Shown here: one piece after another, positions 7,094 to 14,853 of the stretch
Layout: the number at the start of each line of letters is the position of its first letter
Position numbering within the stretch: the first letter of the stretch is position 1
Source: UBA9865 sp035647835
Lineage (GTDB): Bacteria > Bacillota > Dethiobacteria > Dethiobacterales > Dethiobacteraceae
Direction: 5' to 3'
DNA: 23,960 bases
Assembly (NCBI GenBank): GCA_035647835.1
Contig: DASRMS010000219.1
Span: 1 to 23,960 of the forward strand
Position numbers and translations under genes: made by a program
The notes under the pieces: generated by a model
Database searches by the model: none
The model's input: the letters and a program-made list of their open reading frames with translations, nothing else
Told to the model about the DNA's origin: nothing

Positions 7094-7331
7094 AAGGGAA
7101 GAGTATGCTAACTTCTGTACATACAGGAAAGAACGCCTTAGACTGAGAGCGTTCTGTATGGATATGGCTGAAGTTCCTCCCCGAGCCGCCGAATTGAAGG
7201 ATTACTGTGTAGGTTCGGTACGGGTACTCCCGTTACAGAGTTGAAGTGAGTATGTCGCCAAGTCTACTAAATTGGGTGGTACCGCGGAAGATTTCTTTCG
7301 TCCCTTAAGATTGGGGCGATTTTTATTTTTT
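7094..7331 (+). promoter_or_regulatory. T-box riboswitch, tRNA-Phe specific
   Basis: The canonical T-box TGGGTGGTACCGCGG is at 7273-7287. Its bulge TGGT would pair with an ACCA acceptor end, consistent with discriminator A73 of tRNA-Phe. Stem I is visible: base GGGA/TCCC (7096-7099 with 7178-7181), CTTC/GAAG (7112-7115 with 7170-7173), then CATACA/TGTATG and GAACGC/GCGTTC leading to the distal loop. AGTA (7102-7105) faces the specifier loop, where the codon TTC (Phe) lies at 7174-7176. An intrinsic terminator follows. Uncharged tRNA-Phe should stabilise the antiterminator and allow pheST transcription. Confidence 0.95.
7298..7331 (+). terminator. T-box-controlled intrinsic terminator
   Basis: A 7-bp stem TCGTCCC/GGGGCGA (7298-7304 with 7313-7319, one G-U) with an 8-base loop runs into TTTTTATTTTTT. 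It is the conditional terminator of the phe T-box. Confidence 0.9.
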
Positions 7332-7394
7332 GCCAGCTAATTAGTGCAATACTAGCAGGGTGTGTTTACTGCCAAGCGCCATAAGGGAGCGATT

Positions 7395-7422
7395 GAGCGC
7401 GCCGTTCCTGTGTGCGCCGCTC
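7395..7422 (+). repeat. GC-rich hairpin between T-box and pheS
   Basis: GAGCGCGC (7395-7402) pairs with GCGCCGCTC (7414-7422) through 8 bp with one bulged C and an 11-base loop. It has no T-tract, so it is not an intrinsic terminator. It lies about 55 bases before pheS, in the readthrough part of the leader. Function unknown. Confidence 0.5.
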
Positions 7423-7477
7423 TACTTTAACAGTTGTCGTGATATATACTTTATGATATTCGCAAGGAGTGATGCAA

Positions 7478-8503
7478 ATGCAAGAGAAGCTTCAGGCCAT
7501 TGCAACCCAGGCACGTGCTGAAATAACTGCGGCTAATACGCAGGAGATCTTAAAGCAGGTGCAGGTTCGCTATCTTGGTAAAAAAGGAGAAATGACCTCA
7601 TTATTGCGGGGGATGGGACAACTTTCCCCGGAGGAACGCCCCCTGATTGGCAGTCTAGCGAATAAAATCCGTGATGAATTGAATGAGTTATTTGCTACGC
7701 GCCAAAATGAGCTGCGTCAAGAAGAACGTCTAGCGCAAATGGCCAAACAACGTCTTGATGTGACGCTGCCAGGGCGTCCGCAAGCGCTGGGTTATTTACA
7801 TCCTTTAACGCAAGTGATGGATGAAATCGGTGAAATTTTCCTCGGCATGGGCTTTACTATTGATGAGGGGCCGGAAGTAGAAACAGACTACTATAATTTT
7901 GAGGCCTTGAATTTACCTAAAGACCATCCGGCACGAGAAATGCAAGACTCTTTCTATTTTAGCCCGGAAATGCTCCTACGGACCCATACTTCTCCAGTAC
8001 AAGTACATACGATGGAAAGAGTGGCGCCCCAGGTACCGGTGCGTATCATCGCCCCAGGGAAGGTGTATCGTCGTGACGATGATGCCACCCATTCGCCGAT
8101 GTTTCATCAGGTAGAAGGGTTAGTGATCGACCGCAATATTTCACTGGCAGATTTAAAGGGTACGCTGTTACTCTTTGCCCAACAAATGTTTGGGCCGCAC
8201 CAGCAAGTACGCCTGCGCCCCAGCTTCTTCCCCTTCACCGAACCTAGTGCTGAAGTTGACATTTCCTGTATGGTTTGTGCAGGCAAAGGTTGTAGGGTCT
8301 GCAAGGATACTGGCTGGATTGAAATTCTTGGTTCGGGGATGGTACATCCCCGTGTCTTGGCGATGTCTGGCTATGACCCGGAAGAATATACTGGTTTTGC
8401 TTTTGGCATGGGCGTGGAAAGAATTGCTATGCTTAAGTACGGCGTTGATGATCTGCGCTTATTTTTCCTTAATGATCTACGACTGTTACGTCAATTCCGT
8501 TAA
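7478..8503 (+). CDS. pheS: Phenylalanyl-tRNA synthetase alpha subunit
   Basis: This is the catalytic subunit of the (alpha-beta)2 class II enzyme that charges tRNA-Phe. The N-terminal coiled-coil tRNA-binding arm spans about residues 1-85. The catalytic domain has HPLTQVMDEIGEIF (motif 1 region), GKVYRRDDDATHSPMFHQVEG (motif 2, about 194-214), FTEPSAEVD and GFAFGMGVERIAML (motif 3, about 306-319). A CxxC-x4-CxxC cluster (Cys264, 267, 272, 275), frequent in Gram-positive PheS, is present. GTG 7469 and ATG 7472 are in frame but overlap or crowd the SD (AAGGAG, 7464-7469). ATG 7478 has 8-base spacing and gives 341 aa, so I chose it. Expression is controlled by the T-box upstream. Confidence 0.97.
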   Translation: MQEKLQAIATQARAEITAANTQEILKQVQVRYLGKKGEMTSLLRGMGQLSPEERPLIGSLANKIRDELNELFATRQNELRQEERLAQMAKQRLDVTLPGRPQALGYLHPLTQVMDEIGEIFLGMGFTIDEGPEVETDYYNFEALNLPKDHPAREMQDSFYFSPEMLLRTHTSPVQVHTMERVAPQVPVRIIAPGKVYRRDDDATHSPMFHQVEGLVIDRNISLADLKGTLLLFAQQMFGPHQQVRLRPSFFPFTEPSAEVDISCMVCAGKGCRVCKDTGWIEILGSGMVHPRVLAMSGYDPEEYTGFAFGMGVERIAMLKYGVDDLRLFFLNDLRLLRQFR

Positions 8504-8526
8504 CGAAAGGCAGAGGAGGCATTAGT

Positions 8527-10941
8527 ATGCGAGTACCCTATACTTGGTTAAAAGATTTTATTGAGATAGAGCTGACTGCTGAGGAGTTGGCGGAAACACT
8601 GACACGAGCTGGGATTGAAGTAGATGAAATTGTAACTTTAGCCCCCCGGTTTAGTGAGGTAGTAGTAGCTGAAGTAATCTCCATTGATAAACACCCGCAG
8701 GCAGATAAATTGTTTGTCACCCAGGTTAGCGATGGGCAGGATACCATGACGGTAGTGGCGGGCATTGATAATATTAAGGCCGGTGACAAAGTTCCTTTGG
8801 CCAAACCAGGAGCTAAACTGCCCGGAGACGTAAAAATCAAGCGCACCAAATTACGCGGTATCGAGTCGCACGGCATGTTGTGTTCTGCAGAAGAATTGGC
8901 GCTGTCTCTAAATCCAGGCATTAATGGCATTTTAGTTTTGGATCCAGAGACTCCGGTGGGACAACCTCTGGCGGATGCTCTCGGCCTCAATGATCCTATT
9001 TTGATACTTGATTTAACACCTAATCGGGCAGATTGCCTGGGTTTAGTGGGCGTGGCTAAAGAAGTGGCAGCTTTAACAGGTAAAAGAGTGCAATTGCCTG
9101 ACAATACCTTAACAATTAATCTCGCTCAAGCGGAACAGATTGTCCCCAAAATCCGCATTGAAAGTCCTGAGTTATGTGCCCGCTATACAGGTTTAGTCAT
9201 CAAAGATATAAAAATTGCACTTTCTCCCATTTGGCTGCAAATTCGTCTGCTGCAAGCAGGTGTACGCCCCATTAGTAATATTGTGGATGTTACCAACTAT
9301 GTAATGTGGGAGTGGGGGCAACCCCTGCACGCCTTCGATTACCAGACTTTAGCAGCGCAAACGATTGTGGTTCGTCGCGCTGAAACAGAGGAAAAGCTTG
9401 TTACTTTAGACAATAATGAACGCAGCTTGTCCAATGAGATGTTAGTTATTGCTGATGCTGAACAAGCAGTAGCAATAGCAGGAGTGATGGGCGGTTTAGC
9501 GACGGAAATCACAGACGAAACGCAGGCAGTACTTTTAGAATCAGCTCATTTCAATCCTGTTTCCATCCGCCGGACGGGCCGTAGTTTAGGTATGTATTCA
9601 GAAGCACAGCAGCGTTTTGAAAAAGGTGTCGATGTTAATGGCTGTGTTAATGCGATGCAGCGAGCAGCGCGCTTGATCGAACTGCTGGGCGCCGGCAGTG
9701 TTGCCGGTGAAATAGTTGATGAATACGCTGCTCCCAGTTATCCACGTCAGGTCCGTTTGCGCCCCGAGCGGGCTCGCAAATTATTGGGATTAGAAATTTC
9801 ACAGCGTGAAATGACAGCCATTTTTCAGCGTCAAGGGTTTACGGTAGAAGAAGGAACTTATTTGCATGTGATGGTGCCCACGCTGCGTGCTGATTTGCAA
9901 GAAGAAGTGGATTTAATTGAAGAAGTGGCCAGAATATACGGCTACGACAAAATTGACACATCGCTGCCGGGTGGTCAACTGATTCAAGGAAGACTGACGG
10001 AAAAACAGCGGGCCTTGGCGAAAACTCGCCAGCTGCTGGTCGCTTGCGGTCTGAACGAGGCTATTTGTTACTCTTTCGTAAGTCCACAACAATTTGACAA
10101 ATTGAATCTCACGGCTGCGGATCCCCTACGTAAAACCCTCACAATTGCTAATCCACTTTCTGATGAGCAAAGTGTGATGCGGACGATGTTAACAGGTGGT
10201 TTGTTAGATGCACTTGTCTATAACCAAAACCGCAACCAACATAATGTAAAATTATTTGAATTAGGCACAGTATTTTTGGCAGCAGACGTTCCTTTGGCTC
10301 AGCAGCCAGAAGAAAAAACTATGTTAGGTCTGGCGTTAATGGGGTCCTTCCCGGCAGAGCATTGGCAGGAGAAACCGCAAGCGGTGGATTTCTACACTTT
10401 AAAAGGAATTGTGGAAAATCTATTCGCACGTTTAGGCGTCACTGGTTATAGTTTTAAGGCTAGTGAATTGTCTTGGTGTCAACCAGGCCAAACTGCTGAA
10501 GTTTGGTTAGATGATGTTAAGTTAGGCTGGTTGGGGCATTTACATCCGGAAGCGCTGGATAATTATGATTTAGCGCAGCCTGTTTTTGTGGCTGAGTTAG
10601 ACATGCATTATATTTTGGCACGGGTACAACTGGTGGCGGCATATAGCTCGCTGCCTCGTTACCCGGCGGTGCTGCGTGATTTAGCGGTGGTGGTCCCAGA
10701 TGATACTACTGCTGCTGAAGTAGTAAGAGTAATACGGGAGGCAGGCGGAAAGCTTGTTGAGGATGTTGCCCTGTTTGACCAGTATCGTGGCGAACAAATT
10801 CCCCAAGGACATCGCAGCTTGGCTTTTGCTGTAACCTATCGCGATGCTGACCGGACGCTCAATGACCAAGAGGTAACAAAAGTACATCAACAAATAGAGG
10901 CAGCGTTAGGCCAGCTGTTAGGTGCAGGCTTGCGTGGTTAA
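8527..10941 (+). CDS. pheT: Phenylalanyl-tRNA synthetase beta subunit
   Basis: This 804-residue subunit carries tRNA recognition and editing of misacylated Tyr-tRNA-Phe. Domains in order: N-terminal module (MRVPYTWLKDFI), OB-fold tRNA-binding domain (about 39-150, with HPQADKLFV), B3/B4 editing domain (about 210-390, RPISNIVDVTNYVMWEWGQP, EIVD), B5 DNA-binding-like domain (about 405-475), catalytic-like core (about 485-690) and the C-terminal FDX-ACB anticodon-binding domain (about 711-803, starting LPRYPAVLRDLAVVV). Length is normal. SD GAGGAGG lies about 7 bases before the ATG, 23 bases after pheS. It is in the pheST operon, and zapA follows without a visible terminator. Confidence 0.97.
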   Translation: MRVPYTWLKDFIEIELTAEELAETLTRAGIEVDEIVTLAPRFSEVVVAEVISIDKHPQADKLFVTQVSDGQDTMTVVAGIDNIKAGDKVPLAKPGAKLPGDVKIKRTKLRGIESHGMLCSAEELALSLNPGINGILVLDPETPVGQPLADALGLNDPILILDLTPNRADCLGLVGVAKEVAALTGKRVQLPDNTLTINLAQAEQIVPKIRIESPELCARYTGLVIKDIKIALSPIWLQIRLLQAGVRPISNIVDVTNYVMWEWGQPLHAFDYQTLAAQTIVVRRAETEEKLVTLDNNERSLSNEMLVIADAEQAVAIAGVMGGLATEITDETQAVLLESAHFNPVSIRRTGRSLGMYSEAQQRFEKGVDVNGCVNAMQRAARLIELLGAGSVAGEIVDEYAAPSYPRQVRLRPERARKLLGLEISQREMTAIFQRQGFTVEEGTYLHVMVPTLRADLQEEVDLIEEVARIYGYDKIDTSLPGGQLIQGRLTEKQRALAKTRQLLVACGLNEAICYSFVSPQQFDKLNLTAADPLRKTLTIANPLSDEQSVMRTMLTGGLLDALVYNQNRNQHNVKLFELGTVFLAADVPLAQQPEEKTMLGLALMGSFPAEHWQEKPQAVDFYTLKGIVENLFARLGVTGYSFKASELSWCQPGQTAEVWLDDVKLGWLGHLHPEALDNYDLAQPVFVAELDMHYILARVQLVAAYSSLPRYPAVLRDLAVVVPDDTTAAEVVRVIREAGGKLVEDVALFDQYRGEQIPQGHRSLAFAVTYRDADRTLNDQEVTKVHQQIEAALGQLLGAGLRG

Positions 10942-11026
10942 TATTTTGCGTGGCGTGAGCCGTAGCAGGAATAAGGTCAGCAAAAGAAGAATAATACAGG
11001 GAACAAGCTTGGGGAGGTCTGCCACC

Positions 11027-11293
11027 ATGTCCCAGTTACCAGAAAAAAACCGTGTATCGGTGAAAATTTATGAAGAAGAATACACCATGCGCAGTTCTGC
11101 TTCGCCGGAATATATGCGACGCTTGGCTAGTTATGTTGATGAAAAGATGAAGCAAATAGGTCAGACCAATAGCCGTTTAGGCATCAATAAAGTGGCAGTT
11201 TTAACATCGGTAAATCTGGCTGATGAACTCTTTCGCCTGCGCAAAGAAGTACGTGAGCTTGAAAATTTACTGAAAAAGAAAAATAGCAAATGA
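11027..11293 (+). CDS. zapA: Cell division protein ZapA
   Basis: ZapA binds FtsZ and bundles its protofilaments at the division ring. The 88-residue protein has the ZapA core NRVSVKIYEEEYTMRSSASP followed by a long helix (YMRRLASYVDEKMKQIG) and a C-terminal coiled coil (ADELFRLRKEVRELENLLKKK). An open frame extends upstream to 10922 and overlaps the pheT end, but SD GGGGAGG (11011-11017) nine bases before ATG 11027 and family length favour this start. The stop overlaps the cvpA start as ATGA. In many Clostridia zapA follows pheT, and no separate promoter or terminator is seen here. Confidence 0.93.
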   Translation: MSQLPEKNRVSVKIYEEEYTMRSSASPEYMRRLASYVDEKMKQIGQTNSRLGINKVAVLTSVNLADELFRLRKEVRELENLLKKKNSK

Positions 11294-11838
11294 TGAACTG
11301 GTTTGACTTTCTATTAGTCGCCATTGTTGTATTTTTTGCGATCGTTGGCTGGCAGAAGGGTCTGGTACGTCAGCTTTTCGATCTGCTTGGCGTAATCGCA
11401 TCTTATTTTGTGGCCTTGCGTTATAGTAATCAATTTGTGTACTGGCTAAACCAGTATCTACCCCTAACATTATGGTTTAATCAGCTATTCCCCACACCTA
11501 CTGCCTGGGGGATAGATCTAGGCGCTGTTCTGATTCGTCTGGTGGGTTTTGCCCTGCTTTTTGGTGCAGTTTCTCTGGTTTTCCGTACAACCGGTGCCGC
11601 TGTCCACAGTATTTTTAGTCTGCCCATCTTGGATTTGGTCAATGGTTTAGGTGGCTTGCTTTTAGGTGCCATTAGAGGTGTTTTTCTGGCGTTAATTCTT
11701 ATTGGTGCTGCTAACCTGATAGGTACGCCATTTTTAGCACGGGCTGTGACAGAGTCAGCTATCGCTACTACCGTATTGGCAGTGCTGCCGGTAGTTTATG
11801 AGCAGATGTTAAGGTTACTATTTACAGATTTTGTTTAA
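11290..11838 (+). CDS. CvpA family membrane protein
   Basis: This 182-residue hydrophobic protein has the CvpA N-terminus (WFDFLLVAIVVFFAIVGWQKGLVRQLFDL) and about four membrane spans (near residues 4-22, 28-46, 70-95 and 110-140). CvpA is named for colicin V production in E. coli, and its general role is unclear. The ATG overlaps the zapA stop (4 bases), and a second in-frame ATG at 11293 is equally possible. The zapA-cvpA pair with polX and mutS2 downstream is a common Bacillota gene order (zapA-yshB-polX-mutSB in B. subtilis). A hairpin pair follows the stop. Confidence 0.9.
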   Translation: MMNWFDFLLVAIVVFFAIVGWQKGLVRQLFDLLGVIASYFVALRYSNQFVYWLNQYLPLTLWFNQLFPTPTAWGIDLGAVLIRLVGFALLFGAVSLVFRTTGAAVHSIFSLPILDLVNGLGGLLLGAIRGVFLALILIGAANLIGTPFLARAVTESAIATTVLAVLPVVYEQMLRLLFTDFV

Positions 11839-11913
11839 GTGCCAGCGAACACATTTCGCCTTTACTAACCCTGGTGTCTGTGGCAAGTTAATTTGTAAAT
11901 TAAAGTCTTTGTA

Positions 11914-11940
11914 CGGGCGAACTATGTTCGCCCGCTACTT
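11914..11940 (+). terminator. Hairpin after cvpA, probable terminator
   Basis: A perfect 9-bp stem CGGGCGAAC/GTTCGCCCG (11914-11922 with 11926-11934) with loop TAT is followed by CTACTTTTA, a weak T-tract. It is probably the end of the pheST-zapA-cvpA transcript, with polX starting about 110 bases later. Confidence 0.55.
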
Positions 11941-11972
11941 TTATCAGCAAGAAAATTATATTGCTGATAAAA
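11939..11972. repeat. Perfect 12-bp inverted repeat
   Basis: TTTTATCAGCAA (11939-11950) and TTGCTGATAAAA (11961-11972) are exact inverted copies separated by 10 bases. The repeat begins 5 bases after the previous hairpin. It could be a second terminator arm or an operator for polX. The sequence alone does not decide. Confidence 0.7.
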
Positions 11973-12049
11973 AGCAGCTCATTAGGCATGCTTAAATTGG
12001 GGAAGGATAAAAAGTAGCTAATTCAACAGATAGACGTCGGAGGGATAGC

Positions 12050-13585
12050 ATGCGTAATCGTGATGTGGCAGAAATGTTAGACAGAGCTGCACAGATTCTA
12101 GCTTTGCGGGGTGAAAACCGTTACCGCATTCGGGCTTATAAAAAAGCGGCACGTGCTGTAGCCAGTTTAGATGAGCGGATCGATGTTTTAGTCCTAGAAA
12201 GACGCCTGCAAGATCTAGAAGGTGTCGGCCCGGCATTAGCAGATAAAATTAAAGAAATTGTCGAGACGGGTAAACTAGCGATGTTGGAGCGTTTAGAAAC
12301 CGCTAAACTGCCCCTTGCAGTGACAAACCGTTCTATCTTATTAGCTTCAGCCTTAACTTTTAGTGCAGAACTTTTACCCGCTTTAGTGGCGCTTCCCGGC
12401 GTTAAGCAGACACAAGTAGTAGGCCAAACAAGACGTCGGCAGGAAACAGTGAGCGGTCTGGAGTTTGTGCTTACTGTCAGTGACATGGTGCAGGCAAAAA
12501 AGGCGCTGTCTGCTTACCCCTATCTACACCAACAGCAATGGCAGGAAGATAGATGTCTAGCTGTTCATGCATACGGTATGGAAATTACTTTATATTTAAC
12601 CGCGGAAGAGAAATTTGTGCAACAGTTATGGCAAACAACTGGTTCAGCTCAACATGTACAGAAGATAGCGGCACTGGTTAAAGAAAAATCAGGCTATGAT
12701 CTATTAACTGCGGCGGATAAAGAAAAAAAATGTTTTGCCACTGAGGCAGAAATCTATGCCTTGGCGGGATTGCCGGAGATTCCACCAGAATTACGAGAAG
12801 ACAGCGGAGAAGTGGAAGCGGCACAACTTGGTCAGCTGCCGCATTTGATAGAGGCTGCAGACTACAGGGGTGATCTGCATCTGCATACTAACTGGAGTGA
12901 TGGCACGGCCAGTGTTGAAAAAATGGTAGAAACTGCAGTAGAGCTGGGGTATGAATACTTGGCGATCACAGACCATTCCCAATCACTAAAGATAGCACGC
13001 GGCCTTTCGCTAGAACGCTTAAAGGAACAAAAGGCCTTTATTCGTTCACTGCAAAATAAATATAACATTCGCATCTTTGCCGGGATTGAGGCTGATATCC
13101 TAGATGATGGCAGTGTTGATGCTTCAGATGAAGTATTAGCGGAACTCGATGTGGTTGTCGCCTCGGTGCATAGTGGGTTTAAACAAAGTCGTGAAAAAAT
13201 AACCAGACGCATTTGTCGGGCACTGCAAAACCCCTATGTGCATATCCTCGGACATGCTACTGGCCGCTTACTGGGCAAGCGTGATCCTTATGACGTAGAC
13301 TTAGCTGAGGTGCTCCGCACAGCTGCGGCTACCGGTACGTCGCTGGAAATAAACTCGTCCCCAGATCGTTTAGATATCAATGACCAGGTGGCAAGACAGG
13401 CTAATGAAGCCGGTATTAATGTGGCTATTAACACCGATGCACATAGTCAGCTAGAGTTGGCTAATGTAATACTAGGCTTGGCCATGGCACGTCGGGGGTG
13501 GCTGGAAAAGTCAGATGTGCTCAACACACATTCTGCGCAGGAGCTGCTGCATCTTCTGCGCCATAAAAGTAAGCAGCGCGGCTAG
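12050..13585 (+). CDS. PolX-like protein, degenerate polymerase with intact PHP domain
   Basis: The 511-residue protein has the PolX layout: an 8-kDa-like N-domain with a helix-hairpin-helix (LEGVGPALADKI, about 56-67), a reduced polymerase part, and a C-terminal PHP phosphoesterase. The PHP metal ligands are all visible: HLHTNWSDG (His277, His279), TDHS (His309), GIEADI (Glu347), SVHSG (His374), GHATGR (His402) and NTDAHS (Asp463, His465). The polymerase centre is not intact. The family motif GS-x-RRG-x-E-x-x-GDLD reads GQTRRRQETVSGLE (125-138), so the two metal-binding Asp are Gly136 and Glu138, and the third Asp is probably Glu178. The second HhH (usually near residues 90-150) is missing, explaining the length against about 570 in B. 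subtilis. I infer a PHP exonuclease/AP-endonuclease-type role, probably without polymerase activity. SD GGAGGG precedes ATG 12050. Confidence 0.85.
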   Translation: MRNRDVAEMLDRAAQILALRGENRYRIRAYKKAARAVASLDERIDVLVLERRLQDLEGVGPALADKIKEIVETGKLAMLERLETAKLPLAVTNRSILLASALTFSAELLPALVALPGVKQTQVVGQTRRRQETVSGLEFVLTVSDMVQAKKALSAYPYLHQQQWQEDRCLAVHAYGMEITLYLTAEEKFVQQLWQTTGSAQHVQKIAALVKEKSGYDLLTAADKEKKCFATEAEIYALAGLPEIPPELREDSGEVEAAQLGQLPHLIEAADYRGDLHLHTNWSDGTASVEKMVETAVELGYEYLAITDHSQSLKIARGLSLERLKEQKAFIRSLQNKYNIRIFAGIEADILDDGSVDASDEVLAELDVVVASVHSGFKQSREKITRRICRALQNPYVHILGHATGRLLGKRDPYDVDLAEVLRTAAATGTSLEINSSPDRLDINDQVARQANEAGINVAINTDAHSQLELANVILGLAMARRGWLEKSDVLNTHSAQELLHLLRHKSKQRG

Positions 13586-14175
13586 CGCTGCCCTAATTGC
13601 TCGACCATTATTTTTAAGTCGGCCCGGTTTTTATGTAGATGAGACCTGACAACCCGATCAAGATTATGTAATGTTACTGTCTGTAAATCTTGAGGTGTTA
13701 GCGGTTGATGTTCTTTCTTTTTTATAACACTGAAAGTACCACCACTTTCCAAAACACCTTCTTCGACTTCATTGATATCAGCAATACCTAGTTTGCGTAA
13801 TTCTTGCTTTAAATCATCAATATTCATTCGTACTTTGGCCATGTTTGCCATAATTATCTGCCCATCAGCAATAATAATTGTCGGATTATCTTCAAGGAAA
13901 AGTCTGATTTTCTGGTTATTAAGAGCCAGGACGGCTGCTAGAATTTCCAATAATCCCAGAGTTACTAGAGGAATTAAAGTCGGTAAGAGCGGTAACTGTA
14001 GATCCACCATCGGTGCGGCCGCTACCGAACCAATAATTACCCCTACCACAAAATCAAGCGGAGAAAGTTGTCCAACCTCCCGCTTACCCATCAACTTAAC
14101 CATGATTAGCGTTACCAAATAAATAGCCAGGCTTCTGCCAGCTAGTTTGATAGACTGCGTTAATAGTTCTGTCAT
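13582..14175 (-). CDS. DUF421 (YetF-like) membrane protein
   Basis: The 197-residue protein has three N-terminal membrane spans (about 12-29, 40-55, 62-86) and the DUF421 signature KREVGQLSPLDFVVGVIIGS, followed by a soluble domain (NPTIIIADGQI, then MNIDDLKQELRKLGI). In the family the soluble part forms a small alpha/beta domain on the cytoplasmic side. Function is not settled. Some members sit in spore-membrane operons (spoVA2mob, 2Duf) and affect spore heat resistance. Its start lies 4 bases after the stop of the Gln-rich gene, so the two are coupled. Its stop overlaps the convergent polX-like stop by 4 bases. Confidence 0.9.
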   Translation of the reverse strand: MTELLTQSIKLAGRSLAIYLVTLIMVKLMGKREVGQLSPLDFVVGVIIGSVAAAPMVDLQLPLLPTLIPLVTLGLLEILAAVLALNNQKIRLFLEDNPTIIIADGQIIMANMAKVRMNIDDLKQELRKLGIADINEVEEGVLESGGTFSVIKKKEHQPLTPQDLQTVTLHNLDRVVRSHLHKNRADLKIMVEQLGQR

Positions 14176-14179
14176 AACC

Positions 14180-14728
14180 CTAATGCACAGCTGGCGGATT
14201 GGTAGTTTGCCATTTTTGCACTACTTTTTCACACTGCTTTAGCTTTTCCACAAGACTGTTGTAAGTTTGCTTATCAGTCATTGTAACCTGGGCTTGCGCC
14301 ATACTGGACACTGTTTGCTGCAGAGCTTGTGCTAACTGCTCGTCAGCCTGCTGAAGTTGTTGTCGAACCTTTGATTCGAGTTGCTGCAGCAGCTGAGGAT
14401 AGGACTGTGGATTATTGCTGCCTCCTGGTTGATTTATGGCTTGCTGCAGTGTTTGCACTTGCAAGAAAAGAGCATCGATATTTTGCGCATCATTTAGAGC
14501 GGTGCTAGCCTGTTGTAAAGTTTGTTGAATGGTTTGCTCGGTTTTTAGTTGCTGCTGCCTCACGGAAGATTCTAGTTGGGAGACAAGTTGTGATAGTTCC
14601 TCCTGCGGTGTTGGCTGTGGGTTAAGTTGTAATTGTTGATTAGTTACATTATCAGCTTGGGCTAATGTTTCTTTCCTGGTGCGGTCTAGTTCAGCAAAAG
14701 TTTGTTGGTCTTTTTGTAAATTACCCAT
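14180..14728 (-). CDS. Gln-rich coiled-coil protein with internal duplication
   Basis: I do not recognise a named family. The 182-residue protein has 43 Gln (about 24 percent), one Cys, no signal peptide and no membrane span, and looks wholly helical/coiled-coil apart from a Pro/Gly/Asn linker around residues 100-111. Two 36-residue segments align without gaps: 47-82 (QLVSQLESSVRQQ...) and 112-147 (QLLQQLESKVRQQ...), sharing QLES, VRQQ and LQQ, with a 65-residue period. A good SD (AAGGGGG) precedes the ATG by about 9 bases. It is the first gene of a two-gene unit with DUF421, suggesting a soluble partner of that membrane protein. The period resembles the length of DUF1657 proteins that accompany DUF421 in spore operons, but this similarity is only a hypothesis. 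Confidence 0.8.
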   Translation of the reverse strand: MGNLQKDQQTFAELDRTRKETLAQADNVTNQQLQLNPQPTPQEELSQLVSQLESSVRQQQLKTEQTIQQTLQQASTALNDAQNIDALFLQVQTLQQAINQPGGSNNPQSYPQLLQQLESKVRQQLQQADEQLAQALQQTVSSMAQAQVTMTDKQTYNSLVEKLKQCEKVVQKWQTTNPPAVH

Positions 14729-14778
14729 CTTGAAAACCCCCTTTACTTATTGTTTATAGTTTGCCGAATTAGCCCAGG

Positions 14779-14806
14779 ATTATAAACACTATGCCACCTA
14801 TGCTAA
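14779..14806 (-). promoter_or_regulatory. Candidate promoter of the Gln-rich/DUF421 pair
   Basis: On the - strand TTAGCA (14801-14806) and TATAAT (14779-14784) are separated by 16 bases, with the start codon about 45 bases beyond the expected transcription start. The -10 is perfect and the -35 is 4/6. Confidence 0.4.
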
Positions 14807-14853
14807 GTAATATAAATCTAAGCAAGTATCAAAAGAGCAGGAAGTGTTTCTTG

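Noticed and set aside
7424..7460. Possible promoter just before pheS (TTAACA, TATGAT)
   Set aside because: The spacer is about 19 bases and the transcript would start at or inside the SD, bypassing the T-box.
10922..11026. N-terminal extension of ZapA overlapping pheT
   Set aside because: The extension has no SD or family similarity, whereas ATG 11027 has a strong SD and gives normal length.
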